This document shows, piece after piece, positions 1-10,500 of a DNA stretch of 64,000 nt. Source of the stretch: Spartobacteria bacterium (GTDB lineage Bacteria; Verrucomicrobiota; Kiritimatiellia; RZYC01). Within the stretch, counting starts at the first letter, position 1. Every line of letters starts with the position of its first letter. The position numbers were made by a program, and so were the translations under genes. Location: positions 1 to 64,000 of the forward strand of contig RZYC01000009.1 of assembly GCA_009930475.1 (NCBI GenBank), written 5' to 3'. Below the pieces are notes generated by a model. The model saw nothing but the letters and a program-made list of their open reading frames with translations, had not been told where the DNA came from and ran no database searches.

Positions 1-50
1 TCAACTACTTGGCGTTTGAAGGCTTCACTATATCGGATTCCTGTGCTCAT
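1..50 (-). CDS. IS transposase, N-terminal fragment (runs off the window)
   Basis: Only the first 16 codons are in the window. They begin with ATG at 48-50 on the minus strand and read MSTGIRYSEAFKRQVV, the usual opening of the helix-turn-helix OrfA protein of IS3-type insertion sequences, which binds the element's ends. The remainder lies outside the window. A purine-rich stretch (AAAGG) sits just upstream, and a candidate terminal inverted repeat follows at 74-99. The fragment is too short to name the IS family with certainty. Confidence 0.6.
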   Translation of the reverse strand, partial: MSTGIRYSEAFKRQVV

Positions 51-73
51 TTTGAACCTTTTTCCTTTCAATA

Positions 74-99
74 GTGTCAACCTATATCAGGACGGGACA
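74..99. repeat. Candidate terminal inverted repeat of the insertion sequence
   Basis: On the minus strand this stretch begins TGTCCCGTCCTGATATAG and ends GGTTGACAC, lying 24 bases before the transposase start codon. A sequence starting TGT at this distance from an OrfA start is what an IS end looks like. The matching end is outside the window, so the inverted repeat cannot be confirmed here. If correct, the element inserted about 40 bases downstream of the stop codon of the TolC-type gene. Confidence 0.5.
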
Positions 100-139
100 A
101 ACAATACATGGATCGCATGACCTGTGTCTATGATACCCT

Positions 140-1558
140 TCATTCCCTGGCTCGTTTCATGATTTCGCGCCCGATGATATAGTTAAGCTTCGAACGCAGC
201 ACCGCGTGATCGTAACACATTTTATGGTGTTGGAGAGCCATAAAGGCCTCAGTCAACTGGGCGGTGATGACATCTTTTGTTTCCACCATATCGTTCTGAT
301 AGGCCCGCATATTGAGATCGCGGTTTTCAGTGGCGGTATTCAGTGCCAGCAGGGTGGCATCATACCGCTTTTCAGCGGTATCCAGATCAATGAGCGTTTT
401 CCGTATTTGTAATCCGAGACCCTCTTCCAGCAAAATGCGCTGCTCAGCCAGTTCGTTCATACGCGCCCGGGCCGCTTTTATCTTGTTTTGGGTGAGAAAT
501 CCTTCAAACAGCGGTAATTCCAGTCCGATGCCGATGAACCACCCTTCATTATTTTCATCGGTATCCAACCCTGCATCGTAATCATTCCACCAGCGATAGA
601 CGCGTCCCTGAACGGCCACGCGGGGGTAATATTCACTGAGTACCGTTCTTTCTTTGCCTGCGGCGGCGGATAGGGCGGCATCCATGCTTTTCCAGTCCGG
701 ATTAAACATATAGGCCTGACCCGCCGCCTCATTCAAATTGATGTGACAGGGGACAAACGGAATGGTGGTATCTGCCGGCTTCACACTGCTGCTCCATTTC
801 ATGCCCATGGTATTGGCCAGAGCCGCCTGCGACAGCCGGACATTGCTTTCCAGCGTCGCCACGGCGGCCCGCAGGGTTTCCACCATGACTTTATTGGAAA
901 GATAGTCCGTTTTTTTGACGGTTCCGGCACCTTCTTTATACATGGTTTCCGTAATGTGCAGTGTGGCCTCCATGCGATCCAGTGTATCCTTTCCCGTGGT
1001 ATAGAGCTGTTCGGCCAGCACGGCTCCGTAATAGAGACGGCGCACGCTGTCCAGCACCTCCAGATCTGTCCGGCGGGCGGCTTCCTGAGCGGCTTGAAGT
1101 CCTGCCTCGGTCTGCATACGCATGCCGCTGCGCATGCCGCCGTCAAAAAGCAGCCATGCGGCCCGGGCCTGAGCACTCCATATTTCTTCGTCCAGCAGTT
1201 TTATATTATATTCATTCACGGGCATGGCCATGCCCGCCACGGTCATGTTCTGCGCTGGAAACAGAAAGTTGTATGGTTCATCATGCTGCGTGAATCCACC
1301 TGAAACGCTCAGTTGTGGCCAGAAGCCCGCCATGGCCTGTGCATGCTGCGCCTCTGCCGCCGCCACCGCAAAGGCCGATGCGGGCCGTTTATGATTCTGT
1401 GCCATGGCCAGATCCTCGCATTCATGCAGTGACAAAACCGGGACGACCTGCACCATGCTTTCCGCCCGGGCCGCTGGATGAATCATACTCCCTGAAAGCA
1501 GTGCGGAGAACAGAGGCAACCCCAAAAAAGGCCGGCAGTACGAACGAATCCTTGTCAT
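140..1558 (-). CDS. TolC-family outer membrane efflux protein
   Basis: A 472-residue outer membrane factor: the trimeric channel-tunnel through which RND, ABC or MFS pumps expel substrates. The start at 1558 is chosen because a GAGGAG ribosome site lies just upstream and an ideal signal peptide follows (basic TRIRSYCR, hydrophobic core, cleavage after AARA near residue 32). A start 16 codons further upstream is open but lacks this. The protein shows the two repeated alpha-beta units of the OEP family. The second has NPDWKSMDAAL, a beta-strand pair (YPRVAVQGRV and GIGLELPLFEG) and long Ala/Glu-rich helices. The length is normal. No inner-membrane pump adjoins it; the upstream neighbour is a solute-binding protein, and the RND pump at 61-64 kb is too far away to be assumed its partner. 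Confidence 0.92.
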   Translation of the reverse strand: MTRIRSYCRPFLGLPLFSALLSGSMIHPAARAESMVQVVPVLSLHECEDLAMAQNHKRPASAFAVAAAEAQHAQAMAGFWPQLSVSGGFTQHDEPYNFLFPAQNMTVAGMAMPVNEYNIKLLDEEIWSAQARAAWLLFDGGMRSGMRMQTEAGLQAAQEAARRTDLEVLDSVRRLYYGAVLAEQLYTTGKDTLDRMEATLHITETMYKEGAGTVKKTDYLSNKVMVETLRAAVATLESNVRLSQAALANTMGMKWSSSVKPADTTIPFVPCHINLNEAAGQAYMFNPDWKSMDAALSAAAGKERTVLSEYYPRVAVQGRVYRWWNDYDAGLDTDENNEGWFIGIGLELPLFEGFLTQNKIKAARARMNELAEQRILLEEGLGLQIRKTLIDLDTAEKRYDATLLALNTATENRDLNMRAYQNDMVETKDVITAQLTEAFMALQHHKMCYDHAVLRSKLNYIIGREIMKRARE

Positions 1559-1742
1559 GATATTGCTCCTCTCTTTGCATGAATCATACAACGTGAACAG
1601 ATTCAAACGCTGTTTAGATTCTATGTAGATTCCACCTTGAATACAATGTTTAATTTGTCACGAAAGAGGCTTTATTCGCCAGGAGGGTATCCCGCGCATA
1701 AAAAAAGACTCCTTTCGATCCCTGTTTTTGGCCTGCTGTATT

Positions 1743-2723
1743 TCATTGCGTACTTGTGATCCCGGATGAGGAATTGATCAGCTGCGAATGGCGTTCCATG
1801 AGGTTGCGTGCGGATTCCATACATGACGGAGGGGCGACCACAACCCGGCTTACTTTAAAAACGGAACGCAGCTGGTGACCAACGGTTGATTCTTCCATGG
1901 AACTGATTTTATCGATGATGATTTTCCTGTTCCTGGTCGGATAGTCTGGACGAAATAGAAACACATCGTGCACCATGGGCGACGATGATGCGATAATACG
2001 CAGGGTTTTGCTGATCTGCGGATTGAGTTCCACAGCGATATCAAAAGCACTTTGAGTGACCAGTGCCGCCGCAACCTGATTGAAAAACAGGGACAGAATG
2101 ACGTGCGATGGTTTGGTCGACTGCTTCAGTTGACTGAAAAATGGTGTAAGGCCGACAATCCCGTCTTCCAGCAGCAATGTTTCCAGCCAGATCGAACCGA
2201 GGCTCGCACCTGGATGAGTTAGTATGGCCAGCGGTTTGTTTTGTAGATCACGGACGGTCGTGTCGGAGCTGTCATTGCGCACAAGCAGAATAAACTGTTC
2301 AGTACTGACGCCGTTCATCACCGGCAGCATCAGCGTGCCTTTTTGCATTTTTTCCGGAAGCAGCAAATATTCCGGTGTGGTAATGGTTACACTGTCTACG
2401 GTGCCGTTCGCCAAAGCCGATGCAATGGCTGAAATACCGCTTAGAATCACCGGGTTGGGATTCGTCTTGACGGCACAGTCTTTGGCGAAATTCTCCGCCC
2501 ATATTTTTAGAACTATTTTGGCATCATCCTCGTTCACTCCGACAAACAGGCGATCGGAAAAACCGACGCTAAACGTATTGCCTGAATCACTCTGTTCCGC
2601 CACGGTGTGGATAGGAGCTGCCGCTGCTGCGCAGTCATATACATACAGGATCGATGATACGATGAAGCACATGGTAAACAGGACAGCCTGTTTCCTCCGA
2701 TATGAAGCGACTGTATTATGCAT
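1743..2723 (-). CDS. PhnD/SsuA-like periplasmic substrate-binding protein
   Basis: A 326-residue exported protein of the type-2 periplasmic binding fold related to PhnD (phosphonate/phosphite binding). It has an N-terminal hydrophobic segment at about residues 13-36, followed by the strand VGFSDRLFVGVNEDDA. The later segments TTPEYLLLPEK and KPLAILTHPGASLGS match the region where this family contacts an anionic ligand. AGGAG lies 7 bases before the ATG, fixing the start. There is no ABC permease or ATPase nearby, so it may serve a sensor or an efflux system rather than uptake. It reads towards the TolC-type gene with a 184-base gap, so co-transcription is possible but not shown. The ligand cannot be predicted from the sequence alone. 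Confidence 0.75.
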   Translation of the reverse strand: MHNTVASYRRKQAVLFTMCFIVSSILYVYDCAAAAAPIHTVAEQSDSGNTFSVGFSDRLFVGVNEDDAKIVLKIWAENFAKDCAVKTNPNPVILSGISAIASALANGTVDSVTITTPEYLLLPEKMQKGTLMLPVMNGVSTEQFILLVRNDSSDTTVRDLQNKPLAILTHPGASLGSIWLETLLLEDGIVGLTPFFSQLKQSTKPSHVILSLFFNQVAAALVTQSAFDIAVELNPQISKTLRIIASSSPMVHDVFLFRPDYPTRNRKIIIDKISSMEESTVGHQLRSVFKVSRVVVAPPSCMESARNLMERHSQLINSSSGITSTQ

Positions 2724-3096
2724 AGATCAACTCCTGTAATCGTGTCGGCGAAGCGAATGCGGGATGCGCATGCGCGTTGGCAGCCCGAACGGCATCTTTC
2801 TGCACGATTATCTCATAATTTTACCTGTAAAAGGCGACGTTTCGCCACGCCGCAGAAAATGGCCGGAGTCACAGCATCCATAGTGTAACTCCCTTCAATG
2901 CACTGCATTATTATGTTTAGTAATCACTGCACTATCCAACCTCTACGATCATTCTAGACCACGAATAGATTAAGTCAAGCAGGGACCATTCTGCGTGCAG
3001 GATCCGCCACGTGTTCCATGCCGCAAAAGCATGTTCTAATCCTTTATCCTATGAAAAGGAATTTAGGCTGTAGGTGTTTCGACTATAACTTTGCTC
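2724..3096. other. Intergenic region, promoter side of the PhnD-like gene
   Basis: This holds the 5' side of the PhnD-like gene and the border of the hsdR relic. It contains AT-rich stretches that could supply a promoter for the minus-strand gene, but I see no convincing -35/-10 pair. No RNA gene and no convincing open reading frame is visible. Confidence 0.4.
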
Positions 3097-3515
3097 GCAG
3101 GAGTGGCTGCTGGATTATGTGGAAAACTTTATCATTTATCACAGGGAGACGCAGAAAATTATTGCGCAGAACCATCAGTTTATCAAAACATTGGCGGAAA
3201 ACATGCGTCAGGGATTGCCGAATGCACATATCTGGCCTTTACAGGAACGCCGCTGCTGGGCAAAGGGCGCAAGACGAATGCCTGGTTTGGCGATTATGTG
3301 AGTGAGTATAATTTCTCGCAGTCAACGGATGACGGAGCCACCGTACCGCTTTACAGCGGTCAAGATGTATGACAAGGTTCTGCTGCGCTGGAAGACGGCC
3401 ATTAAAGAGTTGACGGGTCGGATCAGCAAAACCGACGATGAACAGGAAAAGGAACGGCTTAAAACCCGACTGGATTACATGCGTCGTCTGGATATGGCCG
3501 TGGTGGTCAGTGACT
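3097..3515 (+). pseudogene. hsdR: Remnant of type I restriction endonuclease subunit R
   Basis: Three blocks in different frames match the conserved middle of HsdR, the ATP-dependent translocase/nuclease subunit of type I restriction enzymes. First, EWLLDYVENFIIYHRE followed by KIIAQNHQFIKT. After a frame change, LAFTGTPLLGKGRKTNAWFG followed by DYVSEYNFSQSTDDGATVPL, which carries the TGTP helicase motif. After a stop and an internal deletion, KERLKTRLDYMRRLDMAVVVS. Order and spacing follow the family, but most of the roughly 1000-residue protein is gone, including Walker A and the nuclease domain. No hsdS or hsdM is present. This is a dead relic of a defence locus, not a functional gene. Confidence 0.82.
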
Positions 3516-3539
3516 CAGTACACTTTAAGGCGCACGTAG

Positions 3540-3558
3540 GGCGGACTTGCAGTCCGCC
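3540..3558. repeat. Perfect 8-bp inverted repeat (possible dispersed hairpin)
   Basis: GGCGGACT-TGC-AGTCCGCC forms an 8-bp perfect stem with a 3-base loop immediately after the hsdR relic. No T-run follows, so it is not a classical terminator. It looks like a mobile or dispersed hairpin unit that landed in decayed DNA. Confidence 0.5.
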
Positions 3559-3896
3559 ATCCGCACAACCCGAGCCACATCGTAAGTAACAAAAAAAATG
3601 ATGAGAACTGATTTTAACCACAGAATACACAGAAAAACAACGGTCACACTTACGCGTGTTCCATGGTAAAAAAGGGAACCAGCCCATGGCTAAAGAATCT
3701 CAAAACTTTTAGGACGGGGCACCTGCCGGATAGTTCCGGACTTTCGGCCATACACAAGTTTGGTCGACGTTCCCGTTCGAACATATTCCCGTCATTTTAA
3801 CAAGCCCCGATGCTAAAAAATAAAATAATATTGGCATATGATCGAATGAGAAGATAGTGTGTCTTGTGAGGAAGTAATGCCAGATAAAATGGTGGG
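3559..3896. other. Gene-free stretch between hsdR relic and lipocalin-like gene
   Basis: No plausible coding sequence. It contains the short phrase AACCACAGAATACACAGAA at about 3617-3635, a low-information microrepeat, and otherwise AT-rich DNA leading to the next gene. Open frames on the minus strand here lack any protein-like composition. Confidence 0.4.
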
Positions 3897-4540
3897 GTGC
3901 ATGTGAAATTTTGTAGTGGCGAGAAAGCGTTAAGTATACTGAGCATATGTTTAATGTGCTTGCTTGCAATATCTGCAATAGCCCACGAAAATGCTGAATA
4001 TACTAGCATTTTGACTTTTCGTTCTGATTCTTCTGCGTTGGTCGGCTCGTGGTATATTTTGGATGACTGGGTTAATTTATCTGGTGTTTCTCATCGAGAC
4101 TACACGTTTAACGCTGATGGAACCTGTACATCGTATCTACCGAATGATGAAGTGGAAGACCACGGCAATTATACCGTCAGTGAAACCACTGTGGAATGGT
4201 ATGGACCACAGAGCAAGATGATTATGCGCCTTACAGCATGAGCCGGTATTACATAACATTCCGGGATTCATCCACCGGAGAGTATTTATATTATTACTTC
4301 ATAAACAACATGTACTGTTCAAAATATACCACTTCATGGGGCTCATCCCACAGTTATGCATATCTTAAAAAAAATGGCATAACCGCATCGCTGCTGATCC
4401 GCAACTATTCCTACAATATGGACGACACGTATACGCTTGAATTTTATGAATCCGGTGGCGGTGGATATACGAGAACCCATCCCAACGGATTTACGTCCGG
4501 AACCACAACCTCATACGGATATTTTTCAATCCGGCTATAA
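3897..4540 (+). pseudogene. Secreted lipocalin-like protein, broken by a frameshift
   Basis: The first part (from GTG 3897 or GTG 3903) has a signal peptide ending near AISAIA, then GSWYILDDW and YTFNADGTCTSYL, the pattern of small secreted lipocalin-like beta-barrels. The frame stops at 4241. A second frame opens at 4196 and continues the same fold (EQDDYAPYSM, then YYITFRDSSTGEYLYYYF) to 4540, without its own signal or ribosome site. The simplest reading is one gene of about 210 residues with a single-base frameshift between about 4200 and 4230. A sequencing error would give the same picture. It ends 24 bases before the subtilisin start, so it may have been the first gene of that transcript. 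Confidence 0.6.
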
Positions 4541-4564
4541 CCAACAACCTGTTTCAGGATGGAA

Positions 4565-7500
4565 ATGAAAAAGAAGACACTGTTTTTAAGATGCAGCCTC
4601 GCCGCGGCTGCACTGCTCGCTTTGGCCTTTGCACTTGTCACAGATTCAGAACATGACCAATGCACCGTTCAACCGCATCGGGTCGCCACAAATGCCGTTA
4701 CCACGATGCTGCCCCAGAAAACACCGATGCACCCAGCGTTATCGACGTTTGCCACGACGAATCAGATGCTGCAAGCAGGTTCTGCCATCCCGTCTTCCCT
4801 GTCGACTAATCATATCGAGGTGGCCACTGTTGCTGGACAGCTGGACCGGTTGCTGGCTGAAGGTGAACTGCTGGAGACAAAAACGGTTACAGAAACCGAT
4901 GCGAACCGCTTTATGCGGATTTCCATTTACAAAACGCCCATGAAATATCCGTATATTCGGGTGGAAGAAATTGTCGAGGGTGATCCGGGAAATGCAGATC
5001 AGCAGGTCATTCTGGAGCGGTTAGCCATGGTGGCGGATCATGCGCTGGTCAAAGTGGAGGCAACGCAGACGCGTGAGGATTTGGTGGCTATGGCACAAGA
5101 GCATGGCCTGTCTATTCGGGCAGATATGGCGGGATCGAATTTGTTCCTTGTTTCTTTTCCATCCGCGTCTATTGCAGCATGGGAATCGGCGTTTGCCACG
5201 TTATCGAACACAGTGGCATTGATCCAGTATGCGGAGCCTGATTATATCGTTTTTGCCACGCAGGCGCGAAATGTGCCAAATGATACTTTTTTTAGTCGCT
5301 TATGGGGAATGAACGATGCAAGAAATCATGACATTGACGCGCCGGAAGCCTGGGCCATTGAAACAGGGTCGTCGGATGTGATTGTGGGGGTTATTGATTC
5401 CGGCGTGGACTACAATCATCCGGATCTGGCTGCCAACATGTGGAAAAATACCGGGGAAGTCCCCAATAACAACTGGGATGATGATGGTAACGGCTATGTA
5501 GATGATGTTTATGGCTGGAATTTTTATGCGGACAGCAAAGATCCATGGGATGACGGCGGTCACGGAACGCATTGCTCGGGTACAATTGGTGCTGTGGGGA
5601 ATAATGGTGTTGGTGTAGCGGGTGTTTGCTGGAACGTGAAGATTATGGCTCTGAAATTCATGGGTAATAATGGTGGTAATACTTCTGATGCAGTGGACGC
5701 TATTTACTATGCCACAAGAAATGGCGCAAAACTTACATCAGATTCATGGGGTGGCACTGGTCGGTCTCAAAGCCTGATTGATGCCATACAGGATGCGGAC
5801 AACCACGATATTCTTTTTGTAGCTGCTGCGGGAAATGATGGTGTAGACAACGATGCACACCCGCACTACCCCTCTTCATATCCGCAGAACAATATCATTG
5901 CCGTAGCTGCGAGTGACAGCAGTGATCAATTGGCTTCGTTTTCGCATTATGGCCGCACCAGTGTCGATTTGGCGGCACCGGGAGTAGACATAGGAAGCAC
6001 GTATCCGGACAATGATTATGTGTATATGTCGGGCACTTCCATGGCAACACCACACGTGGCGGGAGCCTGTGCACTGCTATGGTCGCACTATCCCGATTTG
6101 TCTGCCGCCGATGTACGTTCCATGATTCTGGAAAACGTGGATACAAAATCGGCATTTTCAGGCAAGTGCGTAACAGGTGGTCGTCTGAATGTTTACAAGG
6201 CATTGACCGCTCAGCCGCCACAGGTGCCTCCGGCTGCGCCGAGCGGATTGCAGGGCACGCCGACCGTCGATCGCATTGAGCTTCAGTGGCAGGATCAATC
6301 CGACAACGAAGACGGATTTTATATTGAACGTCACAACGGCACTCGCTGGCAGCGCGTCGCAACTGCTGGGGCGAACCGAACCGCCTACACCGATACTACA
6401 GTTACTGCCGGCACAAGGTATCGTTACCGCATTCAGGCTTACAATGCATCTGGCGTGTCCGATTATTCGGGTGAGATCTCCGTAACTATTCCGGGCGTAC
6501 TCGACGACTGGGATTCGGGGGATGATCAGGCATCCGGGGCAACAGCTCTTCCGGCTCCTTCACAGACCGACCAGTCGCACGGTCCGCACACCCTGTCCAT
6601 TTCAGATGCGGAAGACTGGTTCAGCGTTTCATTGCAAAAGGGCAATACCTATCGATTCTATGCACAAGGCTCTGGCGATACGTACGGCACATTGTATCGT
6701 AACAATCAATATTCGACCCCGATCCTTCAAAACGATAACGGCGCGGGAAATCGTCAGTTTATGTTAAACTATACTGCTGATGACGATGCGATATATAAAT
6801 TACGTGTCAGTTGTCCTCGTGGACAAAACAATGCAGCCTACACGCTACATGATCGGATTACTGCGGTTGTCAATCGAGCACCTTCCATACGCTGGCGAAC
6901 TCCGGCGGACGGTGCTGTTTTCGTCTGCCCGGCGTTTGTTTCGCTGCAGGTGGACGCCTCAGATTCAGACGGCATTGTCACACAAGTGGTTTTTCGCAGT
7001 GACTCACAATTGATTGCCCGTGTACCTTCAGCGCCCTTCAGCATCAATTATTTAGTGCGGTCTCCGACATCCTATTCACTAAGCGCCGTTGCCTACGATG
7101 ACCACGGGGCAACTGCCACCGCACGTTTGGCTCGGATTTTATTTAAAAATGCGCCCACCATAAGCTTTGTTTTGCCAGACGATAATACACGGGTGCCGAC
7201 GGGCTCCAGCCTGGATGTTTCGGTGACTGCATCTGGTGAAGGCGGCGCGATAGATCATGTTTCCTTTTATGTAAACAGTCGAACAGTCGGAAGCGATACC
7301 ACCGCACCTTACACGTACCGCATTGTCCGCGTGGGGGCAGGTCGAAACAGCCTGCAGGCCGAAGTGGTGACCACCGATGGACTGAAAGCGCGCACACCGC
7401 TTTATCATTTTTATGGCGAAACCCTGCCCGAAATCCGGCTAACTTCACCCGTATCCGGCACATCGTTTTGCGCTCCGGCGAATGTTCCACTGACCGCCAC

Positions 7501-10500
7501 CGCCAGCGATCCGGATGATGTTATTAATCGGGTGATCTTTCGTGCTGGCAGCCAGATGCTGGCAACTCTCGACAATGCGCCCTATACCTTTAACTGGAAA
7601 GGGATAACTGCCGGAACGTACACCCTGACGGCCGAAGCTTATGACCAGTGGAATGGCTGTGTAACCAGTGCGCCGGTGATGATTACGGTGACAAATCCAG
7701 TTCCGGCGGTTCCGTCAAATGCTGTGGTACACCTGCTGTCCGGACAGGCAGTGCGTGTGCAATGGCAGCAGCTCTCGTCATGTACTCATGGGTTCGAGCT
7801 GGAGCGAAGTGTTTCCAATCAGCCGTTCGCGCCGCTCGTTCAGCTTCCCGCTTCATCACAGGACTACATCGACACCTCTGTCGTACCTTCTACTTGGTAT
7901 GCCTACCGTCTGCGTGCAACCAATGAAAGCGGCACTTCCGACTGGGTGGAGACAGGCGATGTTCGCACACCGGCGGATAATCCAGGTGAAACGGATCTGT
8001 TCGGGCACGATGTCTACACAGGCGCGCAACACGGAGTCAGCTATGCGCTGGCGGTATCAGCGGATTCCGCAATCAAACGCATGAGCGAGGTAGAGGAATC
8101 CGGTCGTTTTGCACTCACCGGACTACCCTGGAATGTCAGTTACCATCTTTCCGCCTTTATGGACGCTACAGATGATGAAACGCATGACACATGGGAACCC
8201 ATCGGCGTTTGGTCCAACAGTCCACTGTTGTTGACGAATCAGCCCGGTTCCATTGACATTGTACTGACGGACCCTGACAGCGATGGCGATGGACTGCCTG
8301 ATTTTCGCGAACGGCAGTTGGGAACTGATGTGAATGATCCGGACACCGATGGAGACGGGATGTCGGATTATCAGGAAGTCTATTACGACGGGCAGGCCGC
8401 CTATGATCCATACCATGTAACTGATCATGTCGGCGGGCGTGACACCGATGCCTTTAATCGCGACACCGATGAAGACGGATGGCCTGATGGCACGGAAGTA
8501 GAGCAAGGCTCCAATCCGCTTGATCCGGAAGACCCGCCGGTGGAACGCAGCACGCTTTCTGGCATTATTTCGGATGACGGCCCAACCACCGGTCGGGTGT
8601 ATGTGGTGCTCGAATCCCCCAATGCGCCCGGCGGGCATGTCTTTGATAATTTCGAAACGACCAACCTGTCACCGCAGTGGCTTACCTACGGGGATTACGG
8701 GGTCTATGACATGGCAACCACCACCAATCGCGCGCGATGCGGCACCGGTTCGCTGCAAATGCGCACCTTCGGCATGGGTGAAATTGCCTCGATAGCCATT
8801 CTTGACTTTCCCTATGCGGTGACTGACGGAACGATCAGCTGGTGGCAATATGACCAGACCAATTCGCCCTGCAATGTGCTGATGTCGCTGTATGCCGAGG
8901 ATACCGTCACCGAAGTGTTTTCCGTCAATCTGCTGGACAGCCGGTTTCAGAGCGACCGCTATGAAATCATCGGCGAACGTACCCCTTTTGAGTGGGGACA
9001 GCGCACAAACGGATGGCATCAATATGCGGTAAGCATTACCAACGGTGTTGCCACATTGTTCATCGATGGCGCAACCGTCGCAACCAACACGCAGTTTGCC
9101 GGAGGCATCTGGTCGCTGTCCTTTGTAATGCTTACGCATCACGGCGGCGATCAATCCACCTGGTTCGATCTGGTGGAAAGCCGGTCGAAAGCCGTGCGGT
9201 TCAAGCAAAGCTGGAACGATGCTGGTGCCTATACCATGACCGGACTGCCTCGTAACGCCGAATACCGGGTGTCCGCCTTTCGCGATATCAATCACGATAC
9301 GGTGCGCCAGACCTGGGAGCCAACGGCGCACTACGGTAATAATCCGGTGCAGCTCACCGGACCTGTTACCGGCATCGATATGACGCTACAGGCGGCGGAT
9401 TCCGATGGCGACGGGCTGTCCGACGGCTATGAAATCGGCTATGGCCGCTATGAAATCATAACAAACCGCTGCACCTGGACCGCCGCGCAGAGCAATGCTC
9501 TTCTTCGCGAAGCCCATCTTGCGACCGTGACTTCACCGGATGAATGGCTGGCCATGCGCCGCGTGCTGGGCACAGACCTGATTGCTCGGGACTACTGGCT
9601 GGGGGGCCGTTTCAATTCGGAAAAAAGCGCCTGGACATGGACCACCGGTGAAGCCTGGGACTATGCCCGCTGGATGCCCGGACAGCCGGACAACTGGCTG
9701 GGCGGACAAAATGCGCTCGTGCAGTTTGGCAGCGGCTCCTCCGCCATTCTATGGAAAGATGAAGCCGTGACCATGATGTACCCCTATATCCTTGAACGCG
9801 GATTTTATACGGATCCTGACAACCCGGATACCGATGGCGACGGGGTTTCCGACGGACAGGAAATCAGCGATGGAACCCTTCCGGTCCAGCCCGACAGCGA
9901 TTACGACGGGCTTACCGACGGCGAGGAAAAAGATTTACATACCAACCCGATGGCGGTCGATTCCGATGGTGACGATCTGTCCGATGGCTATGAAGTCAAT
10001 GAGTATCCCGCGCTGAATCCACTACAGAAAGATTCCGATGGCGATGGCGCAAACGACGGCGACGAACTGACCGCCGGAACCGCGCCATGCGATGCTCAGT
10101 CGTTTCCTGCGAATGTGAGCGGAACCGTGACCTGGACCGGCAGCGAAACCGGGGCCGTGTGCGTGCTGGCAACGGCCGCGTTCCCGCAAACCAATCGGGC
10201 ACTGAAACTGACCGGCAGCAATGCCTGTGTACGCATTGCAGATGCCCCCGCGTTGTGCCTGACCAACAGATCGTTCACCCTCTGCGCCTGGCTTCGGAGC
10301 GACCGCTATGCCGCGCAAGACTACGCCGCTCTTATCACCAAACGAGCGGGAAACGCGGACGATGGATGGGCGGTTGCATTGACCGGCACCACGCATGAAG
10401 AAGGACCCGGACGCCTTGTTTTTGCGCAGGCCGGCGACATGGGAACGCTGCTTATTGCCTCGAATGAATGCGCCACCGGTGTTTGGCATCATGTTGCAGT

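Noticed and set aside
3617-3635. AACCACAGAATACACAGAA phrase as a regulatory site
   Set aside because: Low-complexity microrepeat with no link to a gene start; mentioned only as content of the gap.
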